Below are positions 44,446 through 52,782 of a stretch of DNA of 64,000 bases, in pieces; within the stretch, counting starts at the first letter, position 1; every line of letters begins with the position of its first letter. The stretch comes from Endobugula sp965225895. Lineage in GTDB: Bacteria > Pseudomonadota > Gammaproteobacteria > Pseudomonadales > Cellvibrionaceae. The notes beneath the pieces are model-generated. The model saw only the letters and a program-made list of their open reading frames with translations. It was not told the DNA's origin and searched no databases. The DNA is taken from positions 868,001 to 932,000 of the forward strand of contig CBDDBR010000011.1 of NCBI GenBank assembly GCA_965225895.1, read 5' to 3'. The position numbers and the translations under genes were made by a program.

Positions 44446-44760
44446 ATGAAATTTTTATCTGTTCGTCACGTTATTATTACCTCAGGCATCGCGCTTTTAG
44501 CCAGCAACTATGTAGTCGCACATTCGCCAGAATTACATAAAAAAGAAAATGCCGAGAAACCTAACTGTGAAGCCATGAACAATATGGATCATGGCAAAAT
44601 GGATATGACTGACCCTGTTATGCAAGCGATGATGAAACAATGCATGGCGAAACATAATAACGACGATACCCATAAGGAGATGAGTGGGCATCACGATAAA
44701 AAGGAGGAAAAGCATGGTGATCATGGCCATGATAATGATGCAAAAAAAGCGCATCAATAG
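44446..44760 (+). CDS. Small periplasmic Met/His-rich protein, operon B
   Basis: 104 residues from the ATG at 44446 (GGAG upstream). Signal peptide ending VVAHS, then ELHKKENAEKPNCEAMNNMD and TDPVMQAMMKQCM, shared with 28730, and a Lys/His tail (HHDKKEEKHGDHGHDND). Copper binding inferred. Confidence 0.75.
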   Translation: MKFLSVRHVIITSGIALLASNYVVAHSPELHKKENAEKPNCEAMNNMDHGKMDMTDPVMQAMMKQCMAKHNNDDTHKEMSGHHDKKEEKHGDHGHDNDAKKAHQ

Positions 44761-44790
44761 ATAGTTTGATCACATAAACCATTCAATAAA

Positions 44791-44828
44791 ATAATAGAGC
44801 GGGTTTATTTCCTGCTTTATTATTTTTT
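44791..44828 (+). terminator. Intra-operon hairpin with T-run, operon B
   Basis: Imperfect stem ATAATAGAGCGGG / CCTGCTTTATTAT with a short loop, followed by T6. Located between the Met/His protein and tatA, the equivalent position to 29051 in operon A, though sequence differs. Confidence 0.6.
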
Positions 44829-44871
44829 ACATAAATCATTCATTTTTTTGATGAAATAAGGAGAACATAGC

Positions 44872-45081
44872 ATGGGATTTTCAGGTATTAGTATTTGGCA
44901 ATTACTGATTGTACTTGCCATTGTCATTATATTATTTGGCACAAAAAAATTAACAGGTCTAGGAACTGATTTAGGCAGTGCCTTAAAAGGGTTTAAACAA
45001 GCGATAGGTGATGGGGAGAGCGCTGTATTATCTGACAACATACAACAAAAAGAGGCGAATAATAATGAAAAATTATCTTAA
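44872..45081 (+). CDS. tatA: TatA/TatE-like translocase subunit, operon B
   Basis: 69 residues: MGFSGISIWQLLIVLAIVII helix, hinge FGTKKLTGLG and amphipathic helix DLGSALKGFKQAIGDG, then acidic tail. Complete TatA signature, unlike the stopped copy at 29698. A dedicated Tat subunit in a cop operon fits CopA being a Tat substrate. The next gene starts 16 bases before its stop. Confidence 0.92.
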   Translation: MGFSGISIWQLLIVLAIVIILFGTKKLTGLGTDLGSALKGFKQAIGDGESAVLSDNIQQKEANNNEKLS

Positions 45082-45613
45082 ACACACCGTAATCAGTGTA
45101 TTTGTCGTGACTGTTCTTGCCATCGCGTTTATTTATTCTGGTGTATATCCTATCGGTGCCGACAATAAACATAATGCGCTTACTTTCTGGATACTAGAAA
45201 CCTTGCGCACAAAATCTATTGCTCGTGCAGCAAAAAATATTGATGTGCCACCACTCAAAGACTCTCAACTCTTGTTGTCAGGTGGCGCCGATTATAATGA
45301 TATGTGTGCAGGTTGCCATTTAACGCCAGGACAAACAGAAAATGATATGACACTAGGCCTGTATCCCGCACCACCTAATTTAACATTAACAGCAGATAAG
45401 CATGATCATGATCACGGCGAAGGCTCCCACGATGATCCGAATGTTATTGCTCGACAACAATTCTGGGTCATCAAACATGGCATTATGGCATCGGGGATGG
45501 CAGCGTTTGGACCTACACATAGCGATGAACGCATCTGGGCAATGGTGGCTTTTTTGCAAAAATTACCTGAGCTAACACCCGCGCAATATCAGATTATTAC
45601 GGCAAGACAATAA
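45065..45613 (+). CDS. Membrane-anchored c-type cytochrome, operon B
   Basis: 182 residues from the ATG at 45065 (GAGG upstream), overlapping the end of tatA. Anchor helix HTVISVFVVTVLAIAFIYSG, haem site CAGCH (GGADYNDMCAGCHL), possible distal Met in HGIMASGMAAFGP, His/Asp patch HDHDHGEGSHDD. Paralogue of 29105. Confidence 0.9.
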   Translation: MKNYLKHTVISVFVVTVLAIAFIYSGVYPIGADNKHNALTFWILETLRTKSIARAAKNIDVPPLKDSQLLLSGGADYNDMCAGCHLTPGQTENDMTLGLYPAPPNLTLTADKHDHDHGEGSHDDPNVIARQQFWVIKHGIMASGMAAFGPTHSDERIWAMVAFLQKLPELTPAQYQIITARQ

Positions 45614-45815
45614 CGCTAAAGACTTTTGATGGAAGGGCCTTAGTTATAAATTGATTGTTAGGTATCGGGTATAGAGCCATAAGCACGCATAAAAATTCTT
45701 CTGGTTATCCCAAGAGGGTTGGTAGCACTTTGTTATTAGGTTTAATTTTATCAAGATTCATATTGTTACAATAAACTCCCATACAAATTTTTTGGTAATA
45801 AGGAGGAAATTCACA

Positions 45816-46919
45816 ATGAAAGAACGTGCATGCGAAAATGATCAAAAAAAGCCAAATGACACTCCTGGACACTATGAGCACGGTAGCAGTTGCCACCCTA
45901 AAAAAGGACGCCCAGATTTTTTATTGTGGGGATCGCTATTATTGGTGGCATTTTTTTACGGGCACTATGCAAGCTTTCGCGAATCCACACAATTTGTCGA
46001 GTGGTATCAAATACTCACCTTATCTATTTTTGAATTGGTGAACACTATTTGGTGGGGGGTTGCCATCGGTATTGTATTGGTAGCCATTTTATCGAAAATA
46101 CCCCGTGAGTTTGTCATGTCCATTTTGGGTAATAAACGTGGCTTTAATGGCATTATACGTGCAACGGCCGCTGGTTTTTTACTGGATCTATGCAGTCATG
46201 GCATCTTAATGGTCGGCGCCAAACTCTATGAACGCGGTGCTAGTATCGGGCAGGTGATGGCTTTCCTGATTGCCAGCCCGTGGAACTCTTTTTCACTCAC
46301 TTTAATTTTAATTGCACTGATCGGTTTGCCTTGGACTTTGGCGTTTATTGGTCTGTCGATGCTAATTGCCATTATCTCCGGTCTGCTCTTTGAATTTTTA
46401 GTGAAGCGCGGTGTATTGCCTGACAATCCATCTACCATTGAGCTTCCCGCTAATTTCCGTTTTTGGGCAGAAGCCAAAAAGCGTTTAGCCACTGTAAATT
46501 TCACGCCAGTTTTTTTTCGCAACATGTTGATTACTGGTTTTAGTGAGTCGCGTATGGTGCTACGCTGGATTTTATTTGGCGTGTTGTTAGCAGGCTTGGT
46601 GCGTGCTTTTGTCTCTCCTGAACAGTTCGGCACCTATTTTGGGCCAACTCTAGCAGGGCTTGGATTAACCGTACTGGTGGCTACGATTCTCGAAGTATGT
46701 TCTGAAGGCTCAACGCCAATAGCAGCGGACCTATTAACTCGAGCCAACGCGCCCGGTAATAGTTTTGCCTTTTTGATGACAGGTGTTGCCACTGATTATA
46801 CCGAAATCATGATATTAAAAGACACGACGAAATCGTGGAAAATTGCTTTATTTTTACCGTTGCTAACCGTTCCTCAGGTTCTCGCAGTTGCCTGGTTAAT
46901 GAATGGCATAGTACTTTAA
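45816..46919 (+). CDS. Permease (DUF318/YraQ-like)
   Basis: 367 residues; ATG chosen because AAGGAGGAAA lies just before it. Eight or so transmembrane helices including FLLWGSLLLVAFFYGHY, CSHGILMVGAKLYERG, IASPWNSFSLTLILIALIG and ATILEVCSEGSTPIAADLLT, the two duplicated half-motifs of the DUF318 permease family. Possible role in metal or metalloid export; a C/H-rich N terminus (ENDQKK ... HYEHGSSCHPKK) may bind metal. Specific to operon B. Confidence 0.85.
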   Translation: MKERACENDQKKPNDTPGHYEHGSSCHPKKGRPDFLLWGSLLLVAFFYGHYASFRESTQFVEWYQILTLSIFELVNTIWWGVAIGIVLVAILSKIPREFVMSILGNKRGFNGIIRATAAGFLLDLCSHGILMVGAKLYERGASIGQVMAFLIASPWNSFSLTLILIALIGLPWTLAFIGLSMLIAIISGLLFEFLVKRGVLPDNPSTIELPANFRFWAEAKKRLATVNFTPVFFRNMLITGFSESRMVLRWILFGVLLAGLVRAFVSPEQFGTYFGPTLAGLGLTVLVATILEVCSEGSTPIAADLLTRANAPGNSFAFLMTGVATDYTEIMILKDTTKSWKIALFLPLLTVPQVLAVAWLMNGIVL

Positions 46920-46944
46920 CCCTCAAAAGACAGGAGATTATGCG

Positions 46945-47220
46945 ATGACTCTACAAACAACAAAATTTGGCTTGGCTTGCGCATCAGCGGCTGCAATTTT
47001 ATGGATTTTTTGTAGTTTGCTGTTTATGTTAATGCCAATGAGAATGATGAGTATGAACGGGCATATGATGCACGGAAACTTTACAGAAATGCAATGGCAG
47101 CTGAGTTTGCATGGTGTGTTTTTTGGGCTTATTTCTTGGGCGATAATATCTGGAGTTGCCGGCTGGTTGGTTGCCAGTATCTATAATAGATTACTAAGGG
47201 ATTCCCGTGAACAAAGTTAA
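46945..47220 (+). CDS. DUF5676-type small membrane protein
   Basis: 91 residues, two helices (ASAAAILWIFCSLLFMLMPM and VFFGLISWAIISGVAGWLV) joined by a Met/His-rich loop (MRMMSMNGHMMHG), consistent with copper interaction. Family DUF5676 by layout. Overlaps the following cytochrome gene by 14 bases. Confidence 0.75.
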   Translation: MTLQTTKFGLACASAAAILWIFCSLLFMLMPMRMMSMNGHMMHGNFTEMQWQLSLHGVFFGLISWAIISGVAGWLVASIYNRLLRDSREQS

Positions 47221-47740
47221 CACTATCGAACGCGTTATAGTCATCGTACTATTTTTAACATTATCTGCCTGTAGCAGCAAAGAAGCCAGCGAGGAAGAAA
47301 GCAAGGAAAATAACATTACTACATCTAATGTAAAAACCTTATTGAATTTTGCCGATATTACGCTAACTCCAAAAAAAGAAACGCAGCGTTGGTATTTTGC
47401 AGAGCAAGCGGAACGAGGTAAAACGATTTTTACTGATAACTGTGCTGTTTGTCATGGCAAAAATGCACAAGCAACACCCCATTGGAAAACACTTGATGCA
47501 AATGGCAATTATCCACCACCACCATTAAACGGTAGCGCACACGCGTGGCATCACCCGTTAGCGATTCTTGGTAGAACTATCTATCACGGCGGTGCTCCCG
47601 TGGGAGGGCAAATGCCCGCCTTTAAAGATCAATTGTCAGAAACCGATATTATTGATGTTATTGCCCATTTTCAATCCTATTGGTCGGATGATATTTATCA
47701 ACGCTGGCTTCAAATTGAAAACTCATCACGACAACAATAA
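47207..47740 (+). CDS. Cytochrome c lipoprotein, operon B
   Basis: 177 residues with GTG start. Lipobox LTLSAC, haem site CAVCH in NCAVCHGKNAQATP, YPPPPLNGSAHAWHH and GGQMPAFKD. Same family as 29902. Lipid-anchored periplasmic electron carrier, 14-base overlap with the DUF5676 gene. Confidence 0.9.
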   Translation: MNKVNTIERVIVIVLFLTLSACSSKEASEEESKENNITTSNVKTLLNFADITLTPKKETQRWYFAEQAERGKTIFTDNCAVCHGKNAQATPHWKTLDANGNYPPPPLNGSAHAWHHPLAILGRTIYHGGAPVGGQMPAFKDQLSETDIIDVIAHFQSYWSDDIYQRWLQIENSSRQQ

Positions 47741-47758
47741 TGTTAAGGAGATTAGGTA

Positions 47759-48305
47759 ATGATAAATAAAATACGTATTGCGGGTCTTATTGTACTTAGC
47801 ATGGCAGCTTTTGCTGTGCTGGCAAATAACAAAGCTTCGCCTTACGTTGGGCAAGAGATACGCACCATTAAAAGCCTGAGCGACGAAGATATTAACGCGT
47901 TAACGCACGGCAAGGGTTGGGGATTAGCAAAACCCGCTGAGCTTAACGGTGTTCCTGGGCCAGCACATATTCTGGAGCTTGAAGAAGCGCTTCAATTAAC
48001 TCCAGAACAAGTCACTTCCATCCAAGCGCTATGGGAAACAATGAATCAATCCGCCAAATATTATGGTGAGCGTTATTTACAAAGCGAAGCGAAAATTGAA
48101 CGGTTTTTTAATGAAACTGAAACGGACGAAAAGCAGTTGCCGTTACTGCTAGCTGACTCAGCAAATCCACCTTGCAAAATTAAGGCATGTTCATTTACAA
48201 GCACATTTGAAAGCAAAGCCATTGTTAACCCGGCATCAGTTAATGAAGTATCAACATTTGCGTGGTTATAGCAGTTCGGATAAACACAATCAACACTCGC
48301 ACTGA
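47759..48305 (+). pseudogene. Spy/CpxP-like periplasmic protein with frameshift, operon B
   Basis: N-terminal signal peptide (IAGLIVLSMAAFAVLA) and the Spy-like blocks YVGQEIRTIKSLSDEDINAL and ALQLTPEQVTSIQALW. At about 48171-48174 the frame slips (one extra base or two missing); the displaced frame AKLRHVHLQAHLKAKPLL then KYQHLRGYSSSDKHNQHSH ends at TGA 48303-48305 and looks like the genuine C terminus. The unshifted frame ends in unrelated residues at 48271. LTxxQ-type proteins bind metal or chaperone envelope proteins. Confidence 0.8.
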
Positions 48306-48309
48306 TAGT

Positions 48310-49728
48310 TCAGCATGCTTTATTAAACGAGTACTGAAGCAATATTAATTCTTCTGAAAACTGGCCAGATAAGGATATCTGGTTATTAGTTGATGGGGCT
48401 TCATGTAGGGATAATGTTTCATCTATAACCCTATCGGTTACCGGTGTTGAATTTATAGGATCGTCAAAAGCCGGTAAAGGTGGAGCCTCTTCTTCGCTGC
48501 TACTTTCATCATGCTCAGTAAATGGCTGTAAATTAGTGACAGTACTCATCTGTTGTATTTCAACCGTTGCTAGTTCATCCGGTAAATCATCGCCAATACG
48601 TGTGGCATATTCCAGCAAGGTTGCTTCTGCTAAGGCATAAAAGTATGCATAGGGATGCTGTTCTTTTTGTGCCCTGACAATACGTCCGAGTACTTGACGA
48701 AAATACAATTCTGTTTTGATACGGCTAAGATAACAACACACTTGTAGTCGAGGAATATTTGTTCCTTCGCTCACCATAGCAATGGCAATAATCCATTGAT
48801 CATCACTGTCTTCAAAGCGTTCAATTACTTTATGAGACTCGCTGTGTTCGTGTGTAACAATGACAGAAGATTGCTTTAATTCGGTGGCGAGTAATTCTTT
48901 AATCCAATAAGCATGCTTGATGGATGAAGCCACAATTAAGCCAGCGGCTCGTGGGTTGTGTTGTCGAATGGAGTTTAGCCGCTCCACCGATTGTTGAAGT
49001 ATAAAGGTGATGATGGATCTGTGGTTCAATAGATCGCTATAACTTACATTCGTATCTTCTAGCAGCTCACGAATACTCGAATAATTCATTGGCTCACTAG
49101 TATCGTTGATGTGACAGATTTGGTCATTATCGATAGCCACTACTTTAGGTGTTCGACAAACACCATCATAAATAGCACGTTCAAGCGGGTATATGTAATC
49201 ACATTCTAGCTGACTGGGGTCACCGCTATAGCGTGCTAAGGCAATAGGTAGCTTATCTGAACGCCAAGGCGTACCAGACAAAGCCAATGTATAAACTGCT
49301 TGTGAGCGAATATTACGGAGTATTTTCTCTCCCCAAGCAGTAGCTAGCCGCGTATCGTGCCCACCACAATGGTGAATTTCGTCAAAAATGACGAAGACAC
49401 GATGCTCCCTAAATACCTCCCAGAAAGTACCGGAGAGAAAGGTAAGGCTATGGTAAGTTAACACTTGGCCAGATGACCCCATACGGCCATTCATTCGTTT
49501 TTCCGTGATGGATTCAAGATTTTTTTGAAAACTACTTGTAACACTGATAGAGGGTGTAAAACAAATGACCAAATCAATTTTGTCGAGTTCAAATAAGCGG
49601 CTCGCTAAGTGAGCTGCCATACGCGTTTTACCTGCGCCTGGTGTAGCCATTGCCAAAAAATTCGTTTGTCCTAACTGATACTTCAGTAGCGCTGTGGTAA
49701 TGCATTCATCTTGCCATACTCTCAGCAT
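48310..49728 (-). CDS. DEAD/DEAH-type superfamily 2 helicase
   Basis: 472 residues. Walker A ATPGAGKTRMA (around 32), Walker B IFDEIHHC (DEIH), motif III LALSGTP, and C-terminal motif VI RQVLGRIVRAQKEQ. The order and the Q-rich WQDECITTALLKYQ start match SSL2/type III restriction-like helicases. C-terminal acidic tail. Follows 18 bases after a gene at 49747 on the same strand. Likely part of a defence or transposon-borne module; substrate unknown. Confidence 0.85.
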   Translation of the reverse strand: MLRVWQDECITTALLKYQLGQTNFLAMATPGAGKTRMAAHLASRLFELDKIDLVICFTPSISVTSSFQKNLESITEKRMNGRMGSSGQVLTYHSLTFLSGTFWEVFREHRVFVIFDEIHHCGGHDTRLATAWGEKILRNIRSQAVYTLALSGTPWRSDKLPIALARYSGDPSQLECDYIYPLERAIYDGVCRTPKVVAIDNDQICHINDTSEPMNYSSIRELLEDTNVSYSDLLNHRSIITFILQQSVERLNSIRQHNPRAAGLIVASSIKHAYWIKELLATELKQSSVIVTHEHSESHKVIERFEDSDDQWIIAIAMVSEGTNIPRLQVCCYLSRIKTELYFRQVLGRIVRAQKEQHPYAYFYALAEATLLEYATRIGDDLPDELATVEIQQMSTVTNLQPFTEHDESSSEEEAPPLPAFDDPINSTPVTDRVIDETLSLHEAPSTNNQISLSGQFSEELILLQYSFNKAC

Positions 49729-49746
49729 ATTTTTTACCTGTAATTA

Positions 49747-50268
49747 TTATGACGGCATACTTGCCATGAGTTTTTCAATAGCCCGTATACGTCCCAACAT
49801 GCGGTAGTTTTCATCAACGACTTGTTTAAATTGGGTTGTTGCGGCGGGCCCCAATTCCGGGTATTGCTCTCGGATACGACGATACTCTTCAATCTCACCG
49901 AGTTGGCTAAGCATGGTCTGCCGGTAAGATTCTAGCTCCCGGTCTAAAACTGCTCCTTCTGCAGAGGGTAGAGGCAAATCGTTATTAGTTGTCTCTCCCG
50001 TTGGCTCCACTTGAGAGACGAAATATTGATCAAAAAAAGCAGTTTTTTCAAAGTGATGCTTTTTACTATCCGGGCTAGATTTGCGAACGAGAACGCCTTT
50101 ATTTATTAAGGTTGTGAACTTCCCGTTTACCCAACGTCGAGTCGCGGCAGGATCAGCCGTTTGGTCCCCCAGTTGTTCAATAAACATATCTCTAACCGCT
50201 ACCACAAGGATACGCTTTGCCGAGGATTGCTTGAGAATATCCAAAAGGATTCGATCTTTTTTGTTCAT
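49747..50268 (-). CDS. Hypothetical protein upstream of helicase
   Basis: 173 residues, no recognised family. The first half contains an HTH-like stretch (DPAATRRWVNGKFTTLINKG), with a winged appearance (VLVRKSSPDSKKHHF), and the second is a coiled coil (VLDRELESYRQTMLSQLGEI, YRRIREQYPELG). Probable DNA-binding partner of the helicase, as the two are 18 bases apart. Inference. Confidence 0.7.
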   Translation of the reverse strand: MNKKDRILLDILKQSSAKRILVVAVRDMFIEQLGDQTADPAATRRWVNGKFTTLINKGVLVRKSSPDSKKHHFEKTAFFDQYFVSQVEPTGETTNNDLPLPSAEGAVLDRELESYRQTMLSQLGEIEEYRRIREQYPELGPAATTQFKQVVDENYRMLGRIRAIEKLMASMPS

Positions 50269-50327
50269 TTGTGGTTTTTCGCGACAATAAAAAGAGGATT
50301 ATAGTCCGTGGTCTTTAAATCCTCAAT

Positions 50328-50357
50328 ACCGACAATGAAAGGATTGTCATTATCGGT
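50328..50357. promoter_or_regulatory. Inverted repeat at the XRE/helicase promoter region
   Basis: Arms ACCGACAATGA (50328-50338) and TCATTATCGGT (50347-50357), 10 of 11 matched, immediately before the XRE start at 50366 and 59 bases before the divergent gene. Likely the XRE operator. Confidence 0.7.
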
Positions 50358-50365
50358 TGGGATAG

Positions 50366-50599
50366 ATGGAAAACCTTGAGGTATGTTTTGGTCAAAATGT
50401 GCGAAAAGCGCGGAGAAGGCAGTGTATTTCTCAGGAGAATCTCGCATTGATTGCCGGCATAGATCGGAGTTATATGAGTAGGATAGAGCGGGGGATTGTG
50501 AGTATTACCCTGCAGAAAGCCTATGTAATCGCTCACGCGTTGGGATGTGACTTGAACGATCTTTTACCGACGATGGAGCAGCTTAGCGTTAAACCGTAA
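50366..50599 (+). CDS. XRE-family HTH regulator
   Basis: 77 residues, essentially one HTH: VRKARRRQCISQENLALIAG, DRSYMSRIERG and LQKAYVIAHALGCDLNDLLP. Stand-alone restriction-controller-like size. It is divergent from the helicase gene pair with a palindrome between, so it probably controls them. Ends 4 bases from the recombinase gene. Confidence 0.9.
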   Translation: MENLEVCFGQNVRKARRRQCISQENLALIAGIDRSYMSRIERGIVSITLQKAYVIAHALGCDLNDLLPTMEQLSVKP

Positions 50600-50602
50600 T
50601 AA

Positions 50603-51562
50603 TTACGTCAATAAAGCATCTATTTTTTCCATCAGTGTTATAGATGCATTGTCTGTAAACTGCTGACCCTCCTCTATATACTCCCACACCGTCGCGTCAT
50701 TTTTCCAACCCCCTTGCTTTTTAATCAATTCAAAATCGACTTTTTCACGAGCCGCTGATGTTGATAACCCCCGGCGAAAACTATGGCTACTTAATCTAGG
50801 GATAAAATCAAAACCGCTTTCAGTGCCTAAAGCTTTGAGAATTTGATTGATAGAACCAGGATTCAGTGGCTTTTCACTTAGCTGATCCCAGCGGTTAATA
50901 GACCTAAAGATAGGGCCGGAAGTAATTTTAGATACCTCAAGCCACTGTTTTAACGCACTAAAGGCGCATGCCGGACTCCCACTATAAGGAATAGCACGCC
51001 GAATTCCTTCACCTTCTTGATCTGTCTTTGAACGCGGTAACATGATTGTTATGCCGTCATCGTGCCAATGAATTTCTTCGTGCTTGATAGAAACCAACTC
51101 GCTGCGCCTAAAAGCCCCAAAGAAAGCAATCAGCATTAATGCAATATCACGTGTTTTTTTCTTCGAATAGGGCTTTTTTTGCAACGTGTGGAGTAGGGTA
51201 GCAATATGCTCAAGACGTAAGGCTCTGGCTTTTTGTTTTGGCGTGCCATGTTTACGCTGAATACCCTTCATTGTTTTTTTGATCAATAAACTTTCCGTCG
51301 GGTCTTTAAAGCCTTGGGAGATGTGCCACTGACGCAGTGCGGCTAGATGCAAAGATAAGCTTCTAGGGTTTAGTGTCTGTGCATTTTCCGTGAGATAACG
51401 CAGTATATTTTCCTCGGAGCAGGGTAGTTTTAATCCCCAGTGTTGCATACGTCGTACTGCAGACTGGTAGGTTTTACGCGTATTCTCTGAAGTTGCCGCC
51501 GCTATGTAGTGTTGTGGTGTGCGTACCTGTATTTCTTTATCCGTAGTTAGCATATCTTTCAT
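50603..51562 (-). CDS. tnpS: Tyrosine recombinase, TnpS-like cointegrate resolvase
   Basis: 319 residues. N-terminal SAM-like DNA-binding domain (TRKTYQSAVRRMQHWGL), catalytic domain with the first Arg in GAFRRSELVSI, K in LPRSKTDQEG, HSFRRGLSTSAA (HxxR), GGWKNDATVWEYI (H/W-region and the Tyr nucleophile). Its divergence from a KfrA-like coiled-coil gene with a palindromic region between them is the arrangement of tnpS-tnpT of Tn4651, whose products resolve cointegrates. Confidence 0.85.
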   Translation of the reverse strand: MKDMLTTDKEIQVRTPQHYIAAATSENTRKTYQSAVRRMQHWGLKLPCSEENILRYLTENAQTLNPRSLSLHLAALRQWHISQGFKDPTESLLIKKTMKGIQRKHGTPKQKARALRLEHIATLLHTLQKKPYSKKKTRDIALMLIAFFGAFRRSELVSIKHEEIHWHDDGITIMLPRSKTDQEGEGIRRAIPYSGSPACAFSALKQWLEVSKITSGPIFRSINRWDQLSEKPLNPGSINQILKALGTESGFDFIPRLSSHSFRRGLSTSAAREKVDFELIKKQGGWKNDATVWEYIEEGQQFTDNASITLMEKIDALLT

Positions 51563-51753
51563 CTGATCTTATCTACCTGATAGCGGTGTTTTATTAAGTA
51601 TTACGTTTGAACAATTATCTTTTAATTATATAACATACGATAATGTTGATTATAGCAAGTTATATAGATTAATTAACAAACAATTAAATGTTGACAATAT
51701 TATGTAATATTACATAATACGTATTATGTTACGAAATATAACGAGCAAGATTT
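51563..51753. other. Candidate resolution site (rst) between tnpS and tnpT
   Basis: The 191 bases between the divergent genes are AT-rich with overlapping perfect palindromes: 51698-51719 (22 bases) and 51712-51729 (18 bases), sharing ACATAATA. Further left, ATATAAC (51626) and GTTATAT (51659) form a wider inverted pair around ACGATAATGTTGATTATAGC. In Tn4651 the equivalent region is the recombination core plus the TnpT-binding sites. Assignment is by analogy. Confidence 0.7.
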
Positions 51754-52758
51754 ATGGCTAGAGCAGGCGTTACTTACACTGAGGTTGCTAAAGCAGCAGA
51801 AACAGTCAAACAACAAGGCTTTGAACCGACCGTCGATCGTGTGCGGGAGAAGTTAGGAACTGGTAGTAAAAGCACTATCGGGCCACATTTAAGACAGTGG
51901 AAAAGTACTAATCTCGGCGAAGGGGCAATCTCTGGGCTACCTGATGACTTATTAAGAACGGTAAAGTCGCTCCACGAGAGCATTCAAGGTGATGCAGAGC
52001 TGAAGATTAACGAAGTCACAACAGAACTTAACACTGTTATTGGTGATCTTAGGGCTAAGCTCACGGCTGCTCAAGAACAGAACGGTGAACTAGCCAGTAA
52101 TAATGAGCAGCTAACTCAACAAAACCGAGAGTTAAGCGATCAATTAAAAATTGCCAATCAAAACAACCTTACTTATCAGCTAAAACAAGAACAGCTAGAG
52201 CAAGATGTTACTCGTTTAACATCTGAATTGGTCGATGAAAAAGAAGGCACTAAGCAACTACAGGCACATATCGAACATTATCAAGAAAAAACAGCTGAAG
52301 ATCGTCAGCAAGAAAGAAAACAACATCAGTCAGCGCAGCAGCAATCGCAAAACCATATCGATCAATTAACTAATCAACTCTCAGTGTTACAAGAACAAAA
52401 AGAGGCGAGTAGCGCAGCTGTATCCGATTTAGAAAAAGAAAATGTAACATTACAACAAAAGTTGGGTGAAAAAATTAACAAAAATGAAGAATTAAACGCC
52501 AGTTTGGCGCATAAAACTTCAGAGATTAAAAAACTGATAGAAACAAAACAAAAATTGCAGGATGATTACAGTCTGACATTTGCTGAAAAGTTAGCAGCCG
52601 AAAAAGCAGTTGAACATCTATCAGTTACTCTTCAAAAAACTGAAACTGACCTGAACGATACCAAAGAAAGATTATCGTTAGTAAGTGAGGAAAATAAACT
52701 CGTTATACAACAAAAAGCAGAAATGCAAGGTCAATTAAATCAGTTACAGAATTCGTGA
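51754..52758 (+). CDS. tnpT: KfrA-like coiled-coil protein, TnpT-like
   Basis: 334 residues. N-terminal KfrA-type DNA-binding domain (MARAGVTYTEVAKAAETVKQ, REKLGTGSKSTIGPHLRQWK) followed by about 250 residues of Gln/Glu/Lys-rich coiled coil. This is the layout of TnpT, the accessory factor of TnpS in Tn4651-type transposons. Opposite strand to tnpS. Overlapping palindromes upstream are likely its sites. Confidence 0.85.
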   Translation: MARAGVTYTEVAKAAETVKQQGFEPTVDRVREKLGTGSKSTIGPHLRQWKSTNLGEGAISGLPDDLLRTVKSLHESIQGDAELKINEVTTELNTVIGDLRAKLTAAQEQNGELASNNEQLTQQNRELSDQLKIANQNNLTYQLKQEQLEQDVTRLTSELVDEKEGTKQLQAHIEHYQEKTAEDRQQERKQHQSAQQQSQNHIDQLTNQLSVLQEQKEASSAAVSDLEKENVTLQQKLGEKINKNEELNASLAHKTSEIKKLIETKQKLQDDYSLTFAEKLAAEKAVEHLSVTLQKTETDLNDTKERLSLVSEENKLVIQQKAEMQGQLNQLQNS

Positions 52759-52782
52759 TAACGATTATTAGAGGGTAGTGAT

